DNA from: Rhodocollybia butyracea
Taxonomy: Eukaryota; Basidiomycota; Agaricomycetes; Agaricales; Omphalotaceae
DNA: 64,000 nucleotides
NCBI GenBank assembly: GCA_015501585.1
Contig: JADNRY010000088.1
Coordinates: 124,001-188,000 of the forward strand
Reading direction: 5' to 3'
Below, one piece after another: positions 11,755-22,758 of the stretch. A program made the position numbers and the translations under genes. The first letter of the stretch is position 1. Every line of letters starts with the position of its first letter. The notes under the pieces were generated by a model. It was given only the letters and a program-made list of their open reading frames with translations. It was not told the DNA's origin and did not search any database.

Positions 11755-12440
11755 AAGGTTACCCATGGGTACAGTAGGTTCAAGTTCATTAGAGTCGGGA
11801 TATTGCCCATCTGCGAAGATAGATTCAAAGACCAATCCTTGTCATTGATACCGGGGGCCTTGACGCTGAATACACGAGTGGCATGACCATGGACAGTACA
11901 GAAGAAAGTCGGCAAGGCCGTTCAGGTTCATTACACCATCTTGGCCCCGCATTGCCACGGTCTCCACGAGAGAGAAACAGATGAACAGTGAGATCAAGCG
12001 GAATAGATGCTGTAAGCCCGCCTCTATGGAAATCAAGGTCCTGACAAGGACTCAACTTTGTGCTGCTGAATGTTTGATCACGTTTGACCTTTGCTAGTAA
12101 GTAACTTATCTTCATCAGTTCATCTGGTCGCCACCAACTAGCAGAGTTCCTTGGCCGGCTCATCATTGCACAGGCCCGCAAAATTTGACTTAATAGGGCG
12201 AGCTTCATCGACACTATCCTTCTGGGTGCACAGCAAGTTCTTTCAACGCGTCTTGAGAAGGTTTGCTCAGGAGTAGACAAGTTGTCTACTTTAAGTGCTC
12301 ACGTTTCTGAAAACTTGGTCCATCATCAAACATTTTCACCTTTGATTTCCTGGGCTGTCTTCAAAGTTGAAAGTTCATTGACATCTAACAGCGTATAACT
12401 ATGCGTATCCGTCTCACAAACATAGCTTTCCTAATTGATC
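11755..12440 (+). repeat. U-block 'a' part, copy 3
   Basis: Matches 7620-8400 (shared GGGTACAGTAGGTTCA, ATTGCCCATCT.CGAAGATAG, CATCTAACAG.GTATAACT). It follows directly on the F-box stop codon, so duplication units abut here. No gene seen; frames are interrupted. Confidence 0.55.
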
Positions 12441-12479
12441 TTTCCTTAGTTTGACTTGATGCCTCTGCCCTTGCCAGAG

Positions 12480-12935
12480 CTCTAAAAGTTTGCTTCCGCT
12501 GGCATGAACTGGCGTTATTGTCTCCTACCTTGTGGGTTTACCTACAGCTAGAGATACACGCTGAAATCGCAAACCAGGCTGTTTATAACTCTGCAGTTAA
12601 TCAATATCGGAGAGGTCGGGTAATTGTGCATTAAACCTTGCAATTACTATAACGGGTACAGGAACAGGATTTACTTCCTTCATCCACCCTTACACAGCAT
12701 GCTTATCGCTGGAAAACATTAAAGTATTGGGGACAACTGTCATTAACGGACTACATCATGATCTCTCAGCTGCATCTTCCTTTACTTGCAGAATTGGATA
12801 TCGTCCAGGAGCACACTGCATCGAGAGACTTGGATCCTTTCGAGCGTTGCCCGAGACTCCGGGTACTTACCACTTCCAAGTGCCTTATGGAGCCAATACT
12901 TACTTGGGTCATCACCCGAGGTTGACGCGCGAGCG
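12480..12935 (+). pseudogene. F-box-like family internal fragment
   Basis: Starts abruptly inside the F-box region (reads CFRWHELALLSPTLW) and continues through HAYRWKTLKYWG and FPLLAELDIVQEHTASRDLD to a conserved LRVLTTSK stretch, with several frame breaks. Wording is closest to the copy at 35448 (same DIVQE..ASRDLD and TTSKW pattern). No start, no C-terminus. It is joined to the tail of a 'd' block and then to the intact gene at 13089. Confidence 0.65.
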
Positions 12936-13054
12936 AGATTTGCATATGCACTTGCAATGCTTCTCTGATCTAGTAATATTGTCGTTGAAATATATTTTAA
13001 GTAAATATATGTATATTTCGCGTGAGAGTAGTAGAGGCGTTTACCTGCTGATCT

Positions 13055-13065
13055 GGCGCTTGTTC
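13055..13065 (+). promoter_or_regulatory. Shared element, GGCGCTTGTTC
   Basis: One-base variant of GGCGCTTATTC ending 23 bp before the ATG at 13089. Confidence 0.45.
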
Positions 13066-13088
13066 CGTAACTTTTTACTCTTTCAACC

Positions 13089-14708
13089 ATGGCCTTGCTT
13101 TCCACAGGATGCACAAAGTCTTTGCGTGCCCGCGTAGACCTCAGCTCTACAGAACTATCTGACATAGATAGAACACTTCGCTTGGAGTTTGGTCCTTTCG
13201 TGATGGACCCGAGAAGAACAGAAGAGCTGAAGAACACACTGGCTCTAGCTGATAAAGATATCGAGGACTACGATTCTGAGATTGCTCACCTCCAAAAACA
13301 GATCGAAGCCATCCTTGCGGAAAAGCAACGATTGGAGACTCAGAGAGCCAATTTACATGCGGAAAGGCAGCAATTGGAGACTCAAAGAGCCATGCTACGC
13401 TCTCTGCTGTCTCCAATACGCAAACTGCCAAATGAAACTTTATTGTTTATCTTGCAGGACGTGTGCTGGCAGGAAAACATTCTCTGTAGCTCTGCAGGGC
13501 AATGGCGTGACCCTCCTACAATGGTGATCAGCTGCGTATGCTTCCGTTGGCGTGAACTTGCACTATCCTCTCCTAGTCTCTGGGCAAACCTAACAGTACA
13601 TATGTCGAGCTGCCAGGACCCACAGAAATCCATAACCAATAAAGTTACTCGATATCTGACAAGATCAGCCGATTGGCCATTAACGCTTGCACTTACTACA
13701 TCGGGTGCATATGATAGATCAGCCATAATGTCCCTTACACAACAAGCCCATCGCTGGAAAACATTCAGGTTTGGGGGAAACTTTCAGTCATTAATAGACT
13801 ACAGGATACTCTCCCAACTCCGTTTTCCTTTACTCGAAGAATTGGAATTTCAGCAGGGGGTTACATCGAGGGACTTGGATCTTTTCAGCTATTGCCCGAG
13901 ACTTCGTGCACTTACCCTCCCCTGTCCCGCATCTATGCTCTTCTATGATCAACTGGATCATCTCCGAATCACTTCGAGTCTTAGCCTGCCACTCGCAGAT
14001 TTGGCAGAAGCTCTTCACCGCTACCCTTCTCTAAAATCTCTCCGGTTAGACTATCCTACTATCTATCGAGAGAGTGACACTCTGATCACATACCATAACA
14101 TCACATCGCTTACTCTCCCATTTCCAAATAGAGTGTTCTCTGCTTTCAACTTTCCTTCCTTAAAGGAGCTTAGGGTATATGACCGCTATACCGCCAATGC
14201 TTTGACTTCATTTATCTCTAGATCATCTTGTATGATCACCACATTTGCCCTCTATAAAATAAAAAATGTGAATGGTTTGGACCTCATTGCAGCCCTTCGA
14301 GTTATGCCAACCCTACTTCATTTCAAAGTTGTGTCAGGGAATGCTATCGAGGAACTAATCACTTCACACGTCATCTCCAGCCTAACTCACCATGATTCTA
14401 CTTCCATCTGCCTAGTTCCCAAACTGCACAGTCTTCATTTGGGATCCAGAATCCTTGATCCTCATTTTGTTGCTCGTCATAAATTTGATGACCCTGCTTT
14501 TGTTCGCATGGTGCAGTCGCGCTGGTTTAAACCTGGTTCGGATCTATCTGCAGAAATGTTAGCGATGGGGAGAGCCTGTATCCGATCTGTGGTTCTCAAG
14601 TTCAATCGTCGAAAAAAATTTGATGTAGACATCTATCAACCACTACAAGTTTTAGATGCGGAGGGATTGAGAGTTGTCGTTACTGTAGGGAATGAAATGC
14701 AGGTATAA
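13089..14708 (+). CDS. F-box-like, leucine-rich repeat protein (539 aa)
   Basis: Intact intronless member of the array. N-terminus MALLSTGC (first Cys of the usual pair replaced by Ser). The coiled coil (about 40-113) is lengthened by an internal duplication: AEKQRLETQRANL followed by AERQQLETQRAML. F-box-like LPNETLLFILQDVC at about 117-130, then SCVCFRWRELALSSPSLW. Leucine-rich middle, then MVQSRWFKPGS, AIRSV-type block and C-terminus VVTVGNEMQV. Probable SCF substrate receptor by family; target unknown. Its 5' neighbour is a fragment of another copy and its promoter-proximal element matches the rest of the family. Confidence 0.85.
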   Translation: MALLSTGCTKSLRARVDLSSTELSDIDRTLRLEFGPFVMDPRRTEELKNTLALADKDIEDYDSEIAHLQKQIEAILAEKQRLETQRANLHAERQQLETQRAMLRSLLSPIRKLPNETLLFILQDVCWQENILCSSAGQWRDPPTMVISCVCFRWRELALSSPSLWANLTVHMSSCQDPQKSITNKVTRYLTRSADWPLTLALTTSGAYDRSAIMSLTQQAHRWKTFRFGGNFQSLIDYRILSQLRFPLLEELEFQQGVTSRDLDLFSYCPRLRALTLPCPASMLFYDQLDHLRITSSLSLPLADLAEALHRYPSLKSLRLDYPTIYRESDTLITYHNITSLTLPFPNRVFSAFNFPSLKELRVYDRYTANALTSFISRSSCMITTFALYKIKNVNGLDLIAALRVMPTLLHFKVVSGNAIEELITSHVISSLTHHDSTSICLVPKLHSLHLGSRILDPHFVARHKFDDPAFVRMVQSRWFKPGSDLSAEMLAMGRACIRSVVLKFNRRKKFDVDIYQPLQVLDAEGLRVVVTVGNEMQV

Positions 14709-15185
14709 TAATTGGAGTGCCTCTCGATACGCTTTTTTAATCTGTCTCATTATATTTGCATGATATTTTCTCCACTTACTTATGTGTCTATACTACGTTA
14801 CGCCTCCATCCTCGTCACTAACTCCTTGCTTAGCCCTTGGAGTTCCAGTCGCGAGATGTCAAGGAATTGTACCCATCTCCCTGGAGCAGAAGTCGTAGTG
14901 AATCCCATGTCTTGTCATCGCTTACTGAACGCGACCAAAGAAGAATGATGCTCAAAGATGACACAAAAATAAAGGAATAGTGCCTTGTAACAACCGTCTA
15001 GTCCTCCACATTTTATTTAGCCAGCAAGGTCTGAAATTCACCTTGAGCCTCTTGGAGATGACAAACAACGGATTCCAATATCTCCAATTATCTCTGACCA
15101 TATCTTCGGTAGGTACAGACGTGCTTAACTTCCTTAAGTATGTAAGACATTTATGAGTAGCTTTATCTTCAGTTTCAGGGCGCAT
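14709..15185. other. Intergenic, no gene recognised
   Basis: Short spacer after the F-box gene. No repeat, RNA gene or conserved peptide seen. Confidence 0.35.
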
Positions 15186-16650
15186 GTTCCCTTCAACGCG
15201 TCTTGAGAAGGGTAGTTGCAATTGGATTCATCTATCGCAGTAATTGAGCCTCATCTGGGCTCGGTCCGATCATCCCGACATCAGGGTTTTTTCATGGGCC
15301 GATTCCAACACTCAGTACTCAACATCGAACGACACCACAGACTTGCCGCAGACTGTTCTGGGAAATGTCTGTCCAGACTCAGCTGTGAGTGTGGCTTCTC
15401 CTTCCACCAGATCTCGTCAGACATTTGAGCAGCTACATATCTCAAGATTTGAAGAATGGATTAGTCGACTGCCTCGTTAATGCAGAGTACATGTTCAAAG
15501 ATTCGGATGGCCATACGCGGACTCTCCGTATCACAGCCATGGTGTCTCCCTCAGATGGCATTGTCGGTCAGATGTCGGCCGTTCTCAAGGTCATATGGAT
15601 GCGATAACCCAGAGTGCGGCTGGCACGGTAGATCGTTGGTGCTGAAAGTCAGTCTTCCTGGTGTAAATCGAGAGCCTGAAGACCAATGCTTGAAGCTTAC
15701 CAACAAGAAATCTGCCCATTCGGCTCTCAATCATCTTCCCAATCTCCTCGATTCCGCCACCTTTGTCTACGAGGAGAATGGCCCTCAGGCGAAGCTCAGG
15801 CGGGCATTTCAAGCGGGACGGACGCACTGTCTGCAAGGGACGCGTGGTACTATGTAGTAGATTTTGAAGCCTCGAAGGTGTATAAATGTACGTGCATTAT
15901 ACGTTTCATGAACATCTCCTTTCTCATCCTTTTTTCCTCAGTGACCTGATTGCTCTACAACTTCCATTACATCTGTATCCTGCTCAATTTCTTTACCGAC
16001 CTTCGCGACATTTCTCGGCAAACTTTCTATATCCCAATTGTACTTCTGCTGTCCTCTGGATAAATAAATACTTTCACAACCATCGAATGCTGAGAGACGA
16101 TACAGCAAAGAAAAATTCTGCGGTCATCTCTTCCTCATCGGCGATCCTCGTCTAAAGCTCTCAAACCTTTCGACACTGTATTCTGCTGCTCCACGCCCTG
16201 TTATTCTCATAGGCTGCGTCCTCTCGCAAGCTTTCAGCGCTTCAGTCTCCAGGGCCCTGTGCTTAACTTCCCCTCCTTGGTGGTTCCATGTTTGTTCGTT
16301 CATTTTTTTCGTATGGTTTCTATCAATATGATTATTGTATGGCTACAGGCTTGTCGCGCATTCATCGTGAAACTGTATAAACGTTAAACGTTAACGCTCT
16401 CCTCTTGTCTGTGGTGGTTCAAGTTGGTACTAAGTCTGTCACTTCTACAAACAGGTTCATTCCCACCTATGGCCTTACTCTACATTAAATGTCGGACTAC
16501 CGAGTTAGCGAGATGGTACTGTGATTAAATTTGGAGGAACGGAATCTTCGAGATGTTCATATCACACCATGGAACAAGGTGAGTACTTGCCGGAACGTTA
16601 TTGGACTGTTGCTTATAATCTCGTGCAGTATTCCTTGTCTTTGTTCAGAC
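15185..16650 (+). repeat. U-block, copy 4 (decayed), with an orphan peptide fragment
   Basis: Begins with the CAACGCGTCTTGAGAAG box of the 'a' part, carries a diverged 'b' part (TCCTGCTCAATTTCTTT at about 15978) and a 'c' unit at 16500-16640, but is not followed by an F-box gene. Embedded at about 15415-15605 is an open stretch reading NAEYMFKDSDGHTRTLRI and MVSPSDGIVGQMSAVLKV that looks like once-coding sequence of unknown family. Confidence 0.45.
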
Positions 16651-16762
16651 ATCTATCCCCTGCTGAATCCTCGTATCCAGCCCCAAAATTCAGGTGCTGG
16701 CCCACGCCTGATTAGACAGATTTTACACGCGAGAACAACTAAGGAACAAGGAGAAGTCCTTT

Positions 16763-16864
16763 CCAAATCCAAATCCAAATCCAAATCCAAATCCAAATCC
16801 AAATCCAAATCCAAATCCAAATCCAAATCCAAATCCAAATCCAAATCCAAATCCAAATCCAAAT
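16763..16864. repeat. Hexanucleotide microsatellite (CCAAAT)17
   Basis: About 17 uninterrupted copies of CCAAAT. On the minus strand it would encode an Asp-Leu dipeptide run, on the plus strand Ser-Lys; neither is in a supported gene. Confidence 0.95.
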
Positions 16865-16866
16865 AG

Positions 16867-18530
16867 TCTAACCATAAAGCCATCCCTAACTCTGAAGATG
16901 TGCGATCCCGCAAAGCGAAGCCCTCGAACCCATACTCTCCTCTTATTACGTCCATCTGTTCATGGTAACACCCGTTCCACAAGAAACTGAGGAGCTGAAA
17001 GAGCCAAGGAACGAGGGACGATTCCTTCCGAAACCAAACAGCCTTCAAATCCTGCGAAGAAAAATTCTCAAGGCCTTATCCCCAAAACGCAGACCAACCT
17101 CCACGTCCATATTCTATATCCTATCCTCTCATATTCTCTGTAATGCCCGACTCGCAACATATATCCCCCAGAAAGCTCCATCGCCTCCCTATCCGCTGCA
17201 TCCGCATTCAAATCCTTCACCTCCCAAACCCGACTCTTATTAAACCCTCCTGTTGACTCTACTACCCCCCGTCTGCCTCACATCTGTCGCCGTCACCCCA
17301 ACCCTCACGTTAACGCCAGTAAACCTCCCCACCCCCGACGCATCATCGCTATACCATGTCACGTTCGATGTCATGGTAGAACATCTGGTTGACTAGGGAT
17401 ACGCGGGTGACTTCGAGGTAGTATGGATGGTGGGGTTGTGGAGGCAAGGAGCGTGGGCCGAGCCGAATTTGCGGCCGTAAGGAGTTGGAGGTTACACGGC
17501 TAGTTTCGGGATTTCGGTTTAGGGAAAGGATGGGGATGAAAATGTATCGGATGATCTGGATGCAAGCGTAGTTCTGAGTGTGGACGTGGATGCATCCAAC
17601 AACGTTTCAACTCCTCGAAGGAACCAATATATAGAACTTCGTATTGAGGTTCTGAGGAACCAGCGGGACATAGATCTCGCACCGTGAAGGAGCCGGTATA
17701 GGCACATGGTCTTTGTTGGTCTCGTTGGACGGGGATGGTTAAATGTCGTTGGCTGCGAGTGGACGGCTACGAGGAACGTTAGGAAATCGGGACCAAGTGG
17801 CATTCAGGATTAATGAATGCATACCTTCTATTTGCGTATTGGCTTTTTTGGTAACCAGAGTTTCATCCTCCCGACCTGGTCTGAGCTAGGAAGCAGCTTT
17901 ACGCGTCAAGTTCGATAAAGGTCTGTCCAGATTCAACCCCACTAATGTTCTATCTTCTTCCTCGCAGTTTACCTCTCCTTTTTGTGTGCTTTTCCTGTGA
18001 ATAACTATGATCGGTCCACTTGACTAATAAGATTTTAAGAAGGCCGGCTGGGTACTTGATAACACCCCCTCAGCGTGTTCGAGGATGCTTGATGCTTGAT
18101 ATCGTTTCCTTTGCTGGTCTTTCTCCGTGCGAAAATGTTCCGTAGCAATCTTTTTTTATCAGCTTCTGGGGCTGGGCTCCACTATTCCCGTTAGTCTTTT
18201 ACGTGCCTGCAGACGAGAGTAGCATGAAAACACTGTAACGCAGTCCAAAGATGAGACAAAAAAATTCTTAAAGCGGAGATTTACACGTCACCCGCAAGAT
18301 GGAAGAGGAGTCTGAAGAGATGGGTTTTCGAATAAGCACCGTAACTGTGGGCCTTTGCACAAATCAATACAACGAAACCCACAGCCTACTATAGACAGAA
18401 GTAAGTAATACAGTAGCAGTGCGAGGTACTAAAATGTCAAATGACACGAAAACCAGAAAACTTTTGTACAAATACAATATCACAAATCCAAACGCACGTC
18501 AAACATCACCCGAATCATTAGTATACAGCG
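16867..18530. other. Long intergenic stretch, no gene recognised
   Basis: Pyrimidine-rich around 17000-17350, otherwise unremarkable. Short open frames on both strands lack domains or splice-supported continuation. Confidence 0.4.
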
Positions 18531-20102
18531 TTATACCTGCACTCCATTTGTTCCAGAAACCACTACTCTCAACCCCACTGCGTCCAAAACCCATAGCGGC
18601 ATATAGATGTCCACATCGACTTCTCGCGAGGTAAACTTGAGAACGACCGACCGGATAGAATTTCTCCCCATTGCCAACATCTCTGCAGATAACTCCGAGC
18701 CCGGTTTGAACCAGCGTGACTCAACCATATTAACAAAAGCGGCATCGTCAAACTCACCTGAAGGTTCATATCTCAAATGCAGACTGTGTAGTTCTGGAAC
18801 TAGGACAGTAGCAGTGGATTGGCGGTGAGTTAACCTTGAGATGAGATGTGAAGTGATTGGATTACGCTTGGCGTTCGAAAGCTGGTCAACTTCAAGATGA
18901 AGTAGGGCTGGCATGACTCGAAGCACCGCAATAAGGTCCGAGTCATGCATAGACATGCCGAGGAGGGTGAACGAGGTAATCATACAACAGGATCGGGTGA
19001 TGAATGAAGGAAAGTTGTTTGGCAGCAATTTAATCACACGGCCATCCACTACAAGGGTATTCAAGTAAGGAAAATTGAATGAGGAAAACAGTGTCTCTGA
19101 TGATGCGTCATTGATAAGGGTAAGCGCTGTGATGTTATAATACCGCAGTGCGTCCTCCTTTAGAACGCTATTCATCATAAGACCCAACTTGAGAGACTTC
19201 AGAGATGGACAGCTGCGAAGAGCTTCATCCAAGTCTGTCAGTGACAACAGGCCACAAAAATCGAGATGACGTAGCCGAGTCCCGGGTATTGTCCCAATGC
19301 TCTGAGAGATAGAAATGGTATGCAGTTTCGAGCAATGCCCGAAAAGATTTGTCAGATTCGATTCAAAGCGATTGTCCAACTCTACAAGTAAAGGAAAGCG
19401 GACTCCGGAGAGCATGCTGTGTTTTGTTAATGAGTAGTGTCCCTTATACTCGAACGTTTTCCAACGCTGAGCATGCTCTATGAGGTGGGTTAGGGCGGGA
19501 ACCTCCGTAGCGTCGGTGAAACCATGTATAGTGAGTGTAAGCCTTATTGGCGAAGCACCCGATCTTGTCAGATATCGATTAACTGTGTCGGTAAAGCCAG
19601 AAAAGATAGCTGCTTCGTTCATGGTGGTGTGTGTCGTGACTGTTAGGTTCGCCCATAAACTAGGTGCCGACAGCGCAAGTGCACGCCAACGAGAGCATAC
19701 AGAGCTGATTGCCATTGTAGGGAGGAAGGTGATGACAGCGGTGACTTTGGTGGGAGTAGTTTTTTCGTCTGGCAGCCACGGATGGCACCGGAGGAGATTC
19801 TTTGCGCATACAAGCTCGAAGATGTGCAATAAAGTTTCGTTCGGCAGCTTCCGCATCGGCGAAAGCAACGCGAGAATCTTGGCTCTCCGTACCTCCAAAC
19901 GAGCTACTTCAGACATATAACCTTCGATATCTTTATCCGCCAGATCCAACATCATCCGGAGTTCTTTTCCTTGCTGCGGGGTAACCACGGAGGGTCCAAA
20001 TTCGAAACGAAGATTGTTTTCCAATGCGGAGAGCTCCTCAGAGCTGAGGTTGATAGGTACTCCTCCCGAAGGGCTAGCATATCCTGCGCGAGGTGAAGTC
20101 AT
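18531..20102 (-). CDS. F-box-like, leucine-rich repeat protein (523 aa)
   Basis: Intact intronless minus-strand member. N-terminus MTSPRAGYASPSGG lacks the Cys pair of its sisters; LSSEELSALENNL replaces LSSTELSELERRL. Coiled coil about 45-80, shorter than in other members, F-box-like LPNETLLHIFELVC at 86-99, then SSVCSRWRALALSAPSLW. Leucine-rich middle, MVESRWFKPGS and C-terminus VVVSGTNGVQV. With 20909-22549 it forms a minus-strand subgroup (MRKLPNE, CxENLL/CAKNLL, SRWRALAL) distinct from the plus-strand subgroup (SRWRELAL). Probable SCF substrate receptor by family; function untested. Confidence 0.85.
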   Translation of the reverse strand: MTSPRAGYASPSGGVPINLSSEELSALENNLRFEFGPSVVTPQQGKELRMMLDLADKDIEGYMSEVARLEVRRAKILALLSPMRKLPNETLLHIFELVCAKNLLRCHPWLPDEKTTPTKVTAVITFLPTMAISSVCSRWRALALSAPSLWANLTVTTHTTMNEAAIFSGFTDTVNRYLTRSGASPIRLTLTIHGFTDATEVPALTHLIEHAQRWKTFEYKGHYSLTKHSMLSGVRFPLLVELDNRFESNLTNLFGHCSKLHTISISQSIGTIPGTRLRHLDFCGLLSLTDLDEALRSCPSLKSLKLGLMMNSVLKEDALRYYNITALTLINDASSETLFSSFNFPYLNTLVVDGRVIKLLPNNFPSFITRSCCMITSFTLLGMSMHDSDLIAVLRVMPALLHLEVDQLSNAKRNPITSHLISRLTHRQSTATVLVPELHSLHLRYEPSGEFDDAAFVNMVESRWFKPGSELSAEMLAMGRNSIRSVVLKFTSREVDVDIYMPLWVLDAVGLRVVVSGTNGVQV

Positions 20103-20120
20103 TCGGGAAGAAGGTGGTTG

Positions 20121-20131
20121 GAATAAGCGCC
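20121..20131 (-). promoter_or_regulatory. Shared GGCGCTTATTC element (minus strand)
   Basis: Reads GGCGCTTATTC on the minus strand, ending 18 bp before the ATG at 20102. Confidence 0.5.
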
Positions 20132-20134
20132 AAA

Positions 20135-20908
20135 ACCCAGCTCGAGTCGTGATATGGGTGATTTCTTTTCGGTTTCTCTTTCATTGTTCAAATCATTGTT
20201 TAGTAATTTTATCACCACCTATTGTCCTTTACCTACCCGGACTCTTCGAGAGCTGGTTTTATTGTTCCGGCCTTGCCTACCACTCCACCCATTGCCTGAC
20301 ACACCATGCAGATATAGATCCCCTAATGCACAGTTCGATACTTACGGTATGTGCCAGCGTGTTTCATATTCTCCCAGCCCACCTACACGCAAAGGACACT
20401 CATCCAATAGTGGTCGGACACTACCTGGTCACTGACGGACTCCGGAGGTGTTACATTGGCACTGCTGGGTTAGAGAGTTTGAAACGGGATTGAGAGGATA
20501 CAGGATCTGGTCTGAAGTTGATATGTAGAACGAGTTCATTTTATATTGTAGGCCCTCAGGCTCTGGAGACAATGTAAACAGCAAGCTCAAGGTGCGATAT
20601 TACAATTCCTCTGTGACCGGTATATGGAGGTCTCCAAAGGAATCTTAGGGAAACGATGTTCCCAAGTACCTATACTTACCATTCTTTCCGATTCTGCCAA
20701 ATTCCAAGAATAGTTGAACTGAACATCGACGAAGGGATATCACACTAATTTTATCACAGGAATCGAGCCATTTTAAATGAGACAGAACACTATGGCAGTA
20801 GCAACGGGACGCACTAAAACAGCAAACGAGAAGAGAAATTATGACAAAAATTTACGGAATTGCAATTGCACAGATTCGGAAACGCATCGAAGGGTATTAC
20901 TCAATCCA
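20135..20908. other. Intergenic between two tandem minus-strand F-box genes
   Basis: Upstream region of the gene at 18531-20102 and 3' flank of the one at 20909-22549. No further gene or repeat seen. Confidence 0.4.
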
Positions 20909-22549
20909 CTATATCTGCACTCCATTTGTTCCATCAACTACTACCCTCAAACCCTCTGCATCCAAAACCCGTAACGGTCTATAGATGTCTAAATTAACCT
21001 CCCGTGAGGTAAACTTGAGAACAACGGATCGGATAGAACTTCTCCCCATTACAGACATTTTCGCAGATAAAGGCGAACCAGGTTTAAACCAGCGTGATTG
21101 AACCATACTGACAAAAGCAGCATCGTCAAATGGATCAGCAGCTTGGTACCTCAAATGAAAACTGTGTAATTTCGGAACTAGGGGGCTGGAAGTGGATTTG
21201 TGGTCGCGGTGAGTTAGGTTCGAGATGAGATGCGAGGTGATTGGATTCTCGGACTGTTCATACTTGATATCGAGTTCAAAATGAAGTAGAGCCGGCATAA
21301 CTCGAAGGGCTGCGATAAGGTCCAGATCGGACATAGATATCCCTCGGAGCGTGAATGTGGTGATTATGCAAGACGATCTTGAGACGAACGAGAGAAAAAT
21401 ATCTGCTGGCCAGTCAACAAGGCCATCTATGACCAGGTGATTCAAGGAAGGAAAGTCGAAGGAAGAGAACATTGTATATGACGATGAGCCATCAATGGTC
21501 AATAATGCAACGTCGGGCCAAGTTCCATGGCCGCCCTGCTCTAGATCTGCATCTTCCGATTCGTTGATAAGAAGGCCCGCCTCCAGACACTTGAGACTTG
21601 GGCAGCTGTGAAGAGCTTGCACCAGATCTGTTATAGTTGACTGCTGACCAAGATTAAGATAGTCTAGCTGATTATACGGGACACTGGACGTTGGCCCCTC
21701 GGGCCAGGAGGCAGAAAGTGCGTGTAGTCTCGGGCACTGCTCGAAAAGATCCAACTCGTCCGAAGTAGTAATCCAGGGAATATCCAGTTCTCCAAGTATA
21801 GGAAAACACATTTCGTAGAGTAAACCGTAACCCAGTAATGAGAAATCTCCCTCGTACCTGAACGTTTTCCAATGCCAAGCATGCTCTTTAAGGTGGATGA
21901 GGGAAGGAACCCCTCCTATAGGAAGACCTGTGATACCCAGTGAAATCTTTAACGGCCAATCACCAGACCTGTCCAAATATCGAGTAACGGTATCAGCAAA
22001 ACCAGTCAGAGTTTTTGATTGGAAAACTGTAGTCGTGCATATCTCCAGCTTCAGACCAGCCCACAAACTGGGTGATGATAGTGCAAGTGCGCGCCAACGG
22101 GAGCATACGGAGCTGATTGCCATCGTAGGAAGGTAAGTGATGACAGGAGATGTGATGCTAGTGGGAGGATCTTCTTCCACCAACCATGGATAGCATTGGA
22201 GAAGATTTTCGTCGCATACCTGCTGGAAGATGCGCAATAGAATTTCGTTGGGCAGCTTCCGCATCGGCGAGAGCGAGGAGAGTAGTGTAGCTCTTTGAGT
22301 TTTCAGCCATTCTGTTTCTGCTTGAACAACTCTGAGTTGCTCGGTGAGGCGCGCCACCTCTAACTCGTGCTCTTCGACATCTTTATTACTCATGGCCAGC
22401 ATCGTGCTGAGTGTGTTGGCTTTTTCTGGGTTAACCGCAAATGGACCAAATTCGAAGCGAAGATCATTATGGAGCGCAGATAGTTCCTCAGAGCTGAGGT
22501 TTAGACGTATTCGCAAAGGGTTGCCACAGTGTGCGCAAGGTGGAGTCAT
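20909..22549 (-). CDS. F-box-like, leucine-rich repeat protein (546 aa)
   Basis: Intact intronless minus-strand member. N-terminus MTPPCAHCGN has the Cys-x2-Cys pair; coiled coil about 45-92; F-box-like LPNEILLRIFQQVC at 99-112; SSVCSRWRALALSSPSLW; leucine-rich middle with LLHFELD and FDFPSLNHLVI segments; MVQSRWFKPGS near the end; C-terminus VVVDGTNGVQI. Same orientation and subgroup as the gene at 18531-20102, which lies about 800 bp downstream, so the two look like a local tandem duplication. Predicted substrate-binding subunit of an SCF ubiquitin ligase by family only. Confidence 0.85.
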   Translation of the reverse strand: MTPPCAHCGNPLRIRLNLSSEELSALHNDLRFEFGPFAVNPEKANTLSTMLAMSNKDVEEHELEVARLTEQLRVVQAETEWLKTQRATLLSSLSPMRKLPNEILLRIFQQVCDENLLQCYPWLVEEDPPTSITSPVITYLPTMAISSVCSRWRALALSSPSLWAGLKLEICTTTVFQSKTLTGFADTVTRYLDRSGDWPLKISLGITGLPIGGVPSLIHLKEHAWHWKTFRYEGDFSLLGYGLLYEMCFPILGELDIPWITTSDELDLFEQCPRLHALSASWPEGPTSSVPYNQLDYLNLGQQSTITDLVQALHSCPSLKCLEAGLLINESEDADLEQGGHGTWPDVALLTIDGSSSYTMFSSFDFPSLNHLVIDGLVDWPADIFLSFVSRSSCIITTFTLRGISMSDLDLIAALRVMPALLHFELDIKYEQSENPITSHLISNLTHRDHKSTSSPLVPKLHSFHLRYQAADPFDDAAFVSMVQSRWFKPGSPLSAKMSVMGRSSIRSVVLKFTSREVNLDIYRPLRVLDAEGLRVVVDGTNGVQI

Positions 22550-22567
22550 CGAAAGAGAAGGATATTT

Positions 22568-22578
22568 GAATAAGCGCC
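22568..22578 (-). promoter_or_regulatory. Shared GGCGCTTATTC element (minus strand)
   Basis: Exact element on the minus strand ending 18 bp before the ATG at 22549; TATAAAACCC precedes it by about 12 bp. Confidence 0.5.
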
Positions 22579-22758
22579 AAAAGTCGTGGGTTTTATAGCT
22601 ACGCCACGCCAGGCAAGGCAGTGTAACCTAGTGCAACGTTTAATATTATAGCCGCCGAGCGCAAGGCAATAGCGTGGAACATAGCAAGAGAAATCTTGAA
22701 ACAAGACCTGGTGACGCGAAGATCCAACTTCCAAAAGCATACTGAGCGACTCAATTCA

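Noticed and set aside
16653..17048. Minus-strand frame with a long Asp-Leu run
   Set aside because: Direct translation of the CCAAAT microsatellite; no domain on either side.
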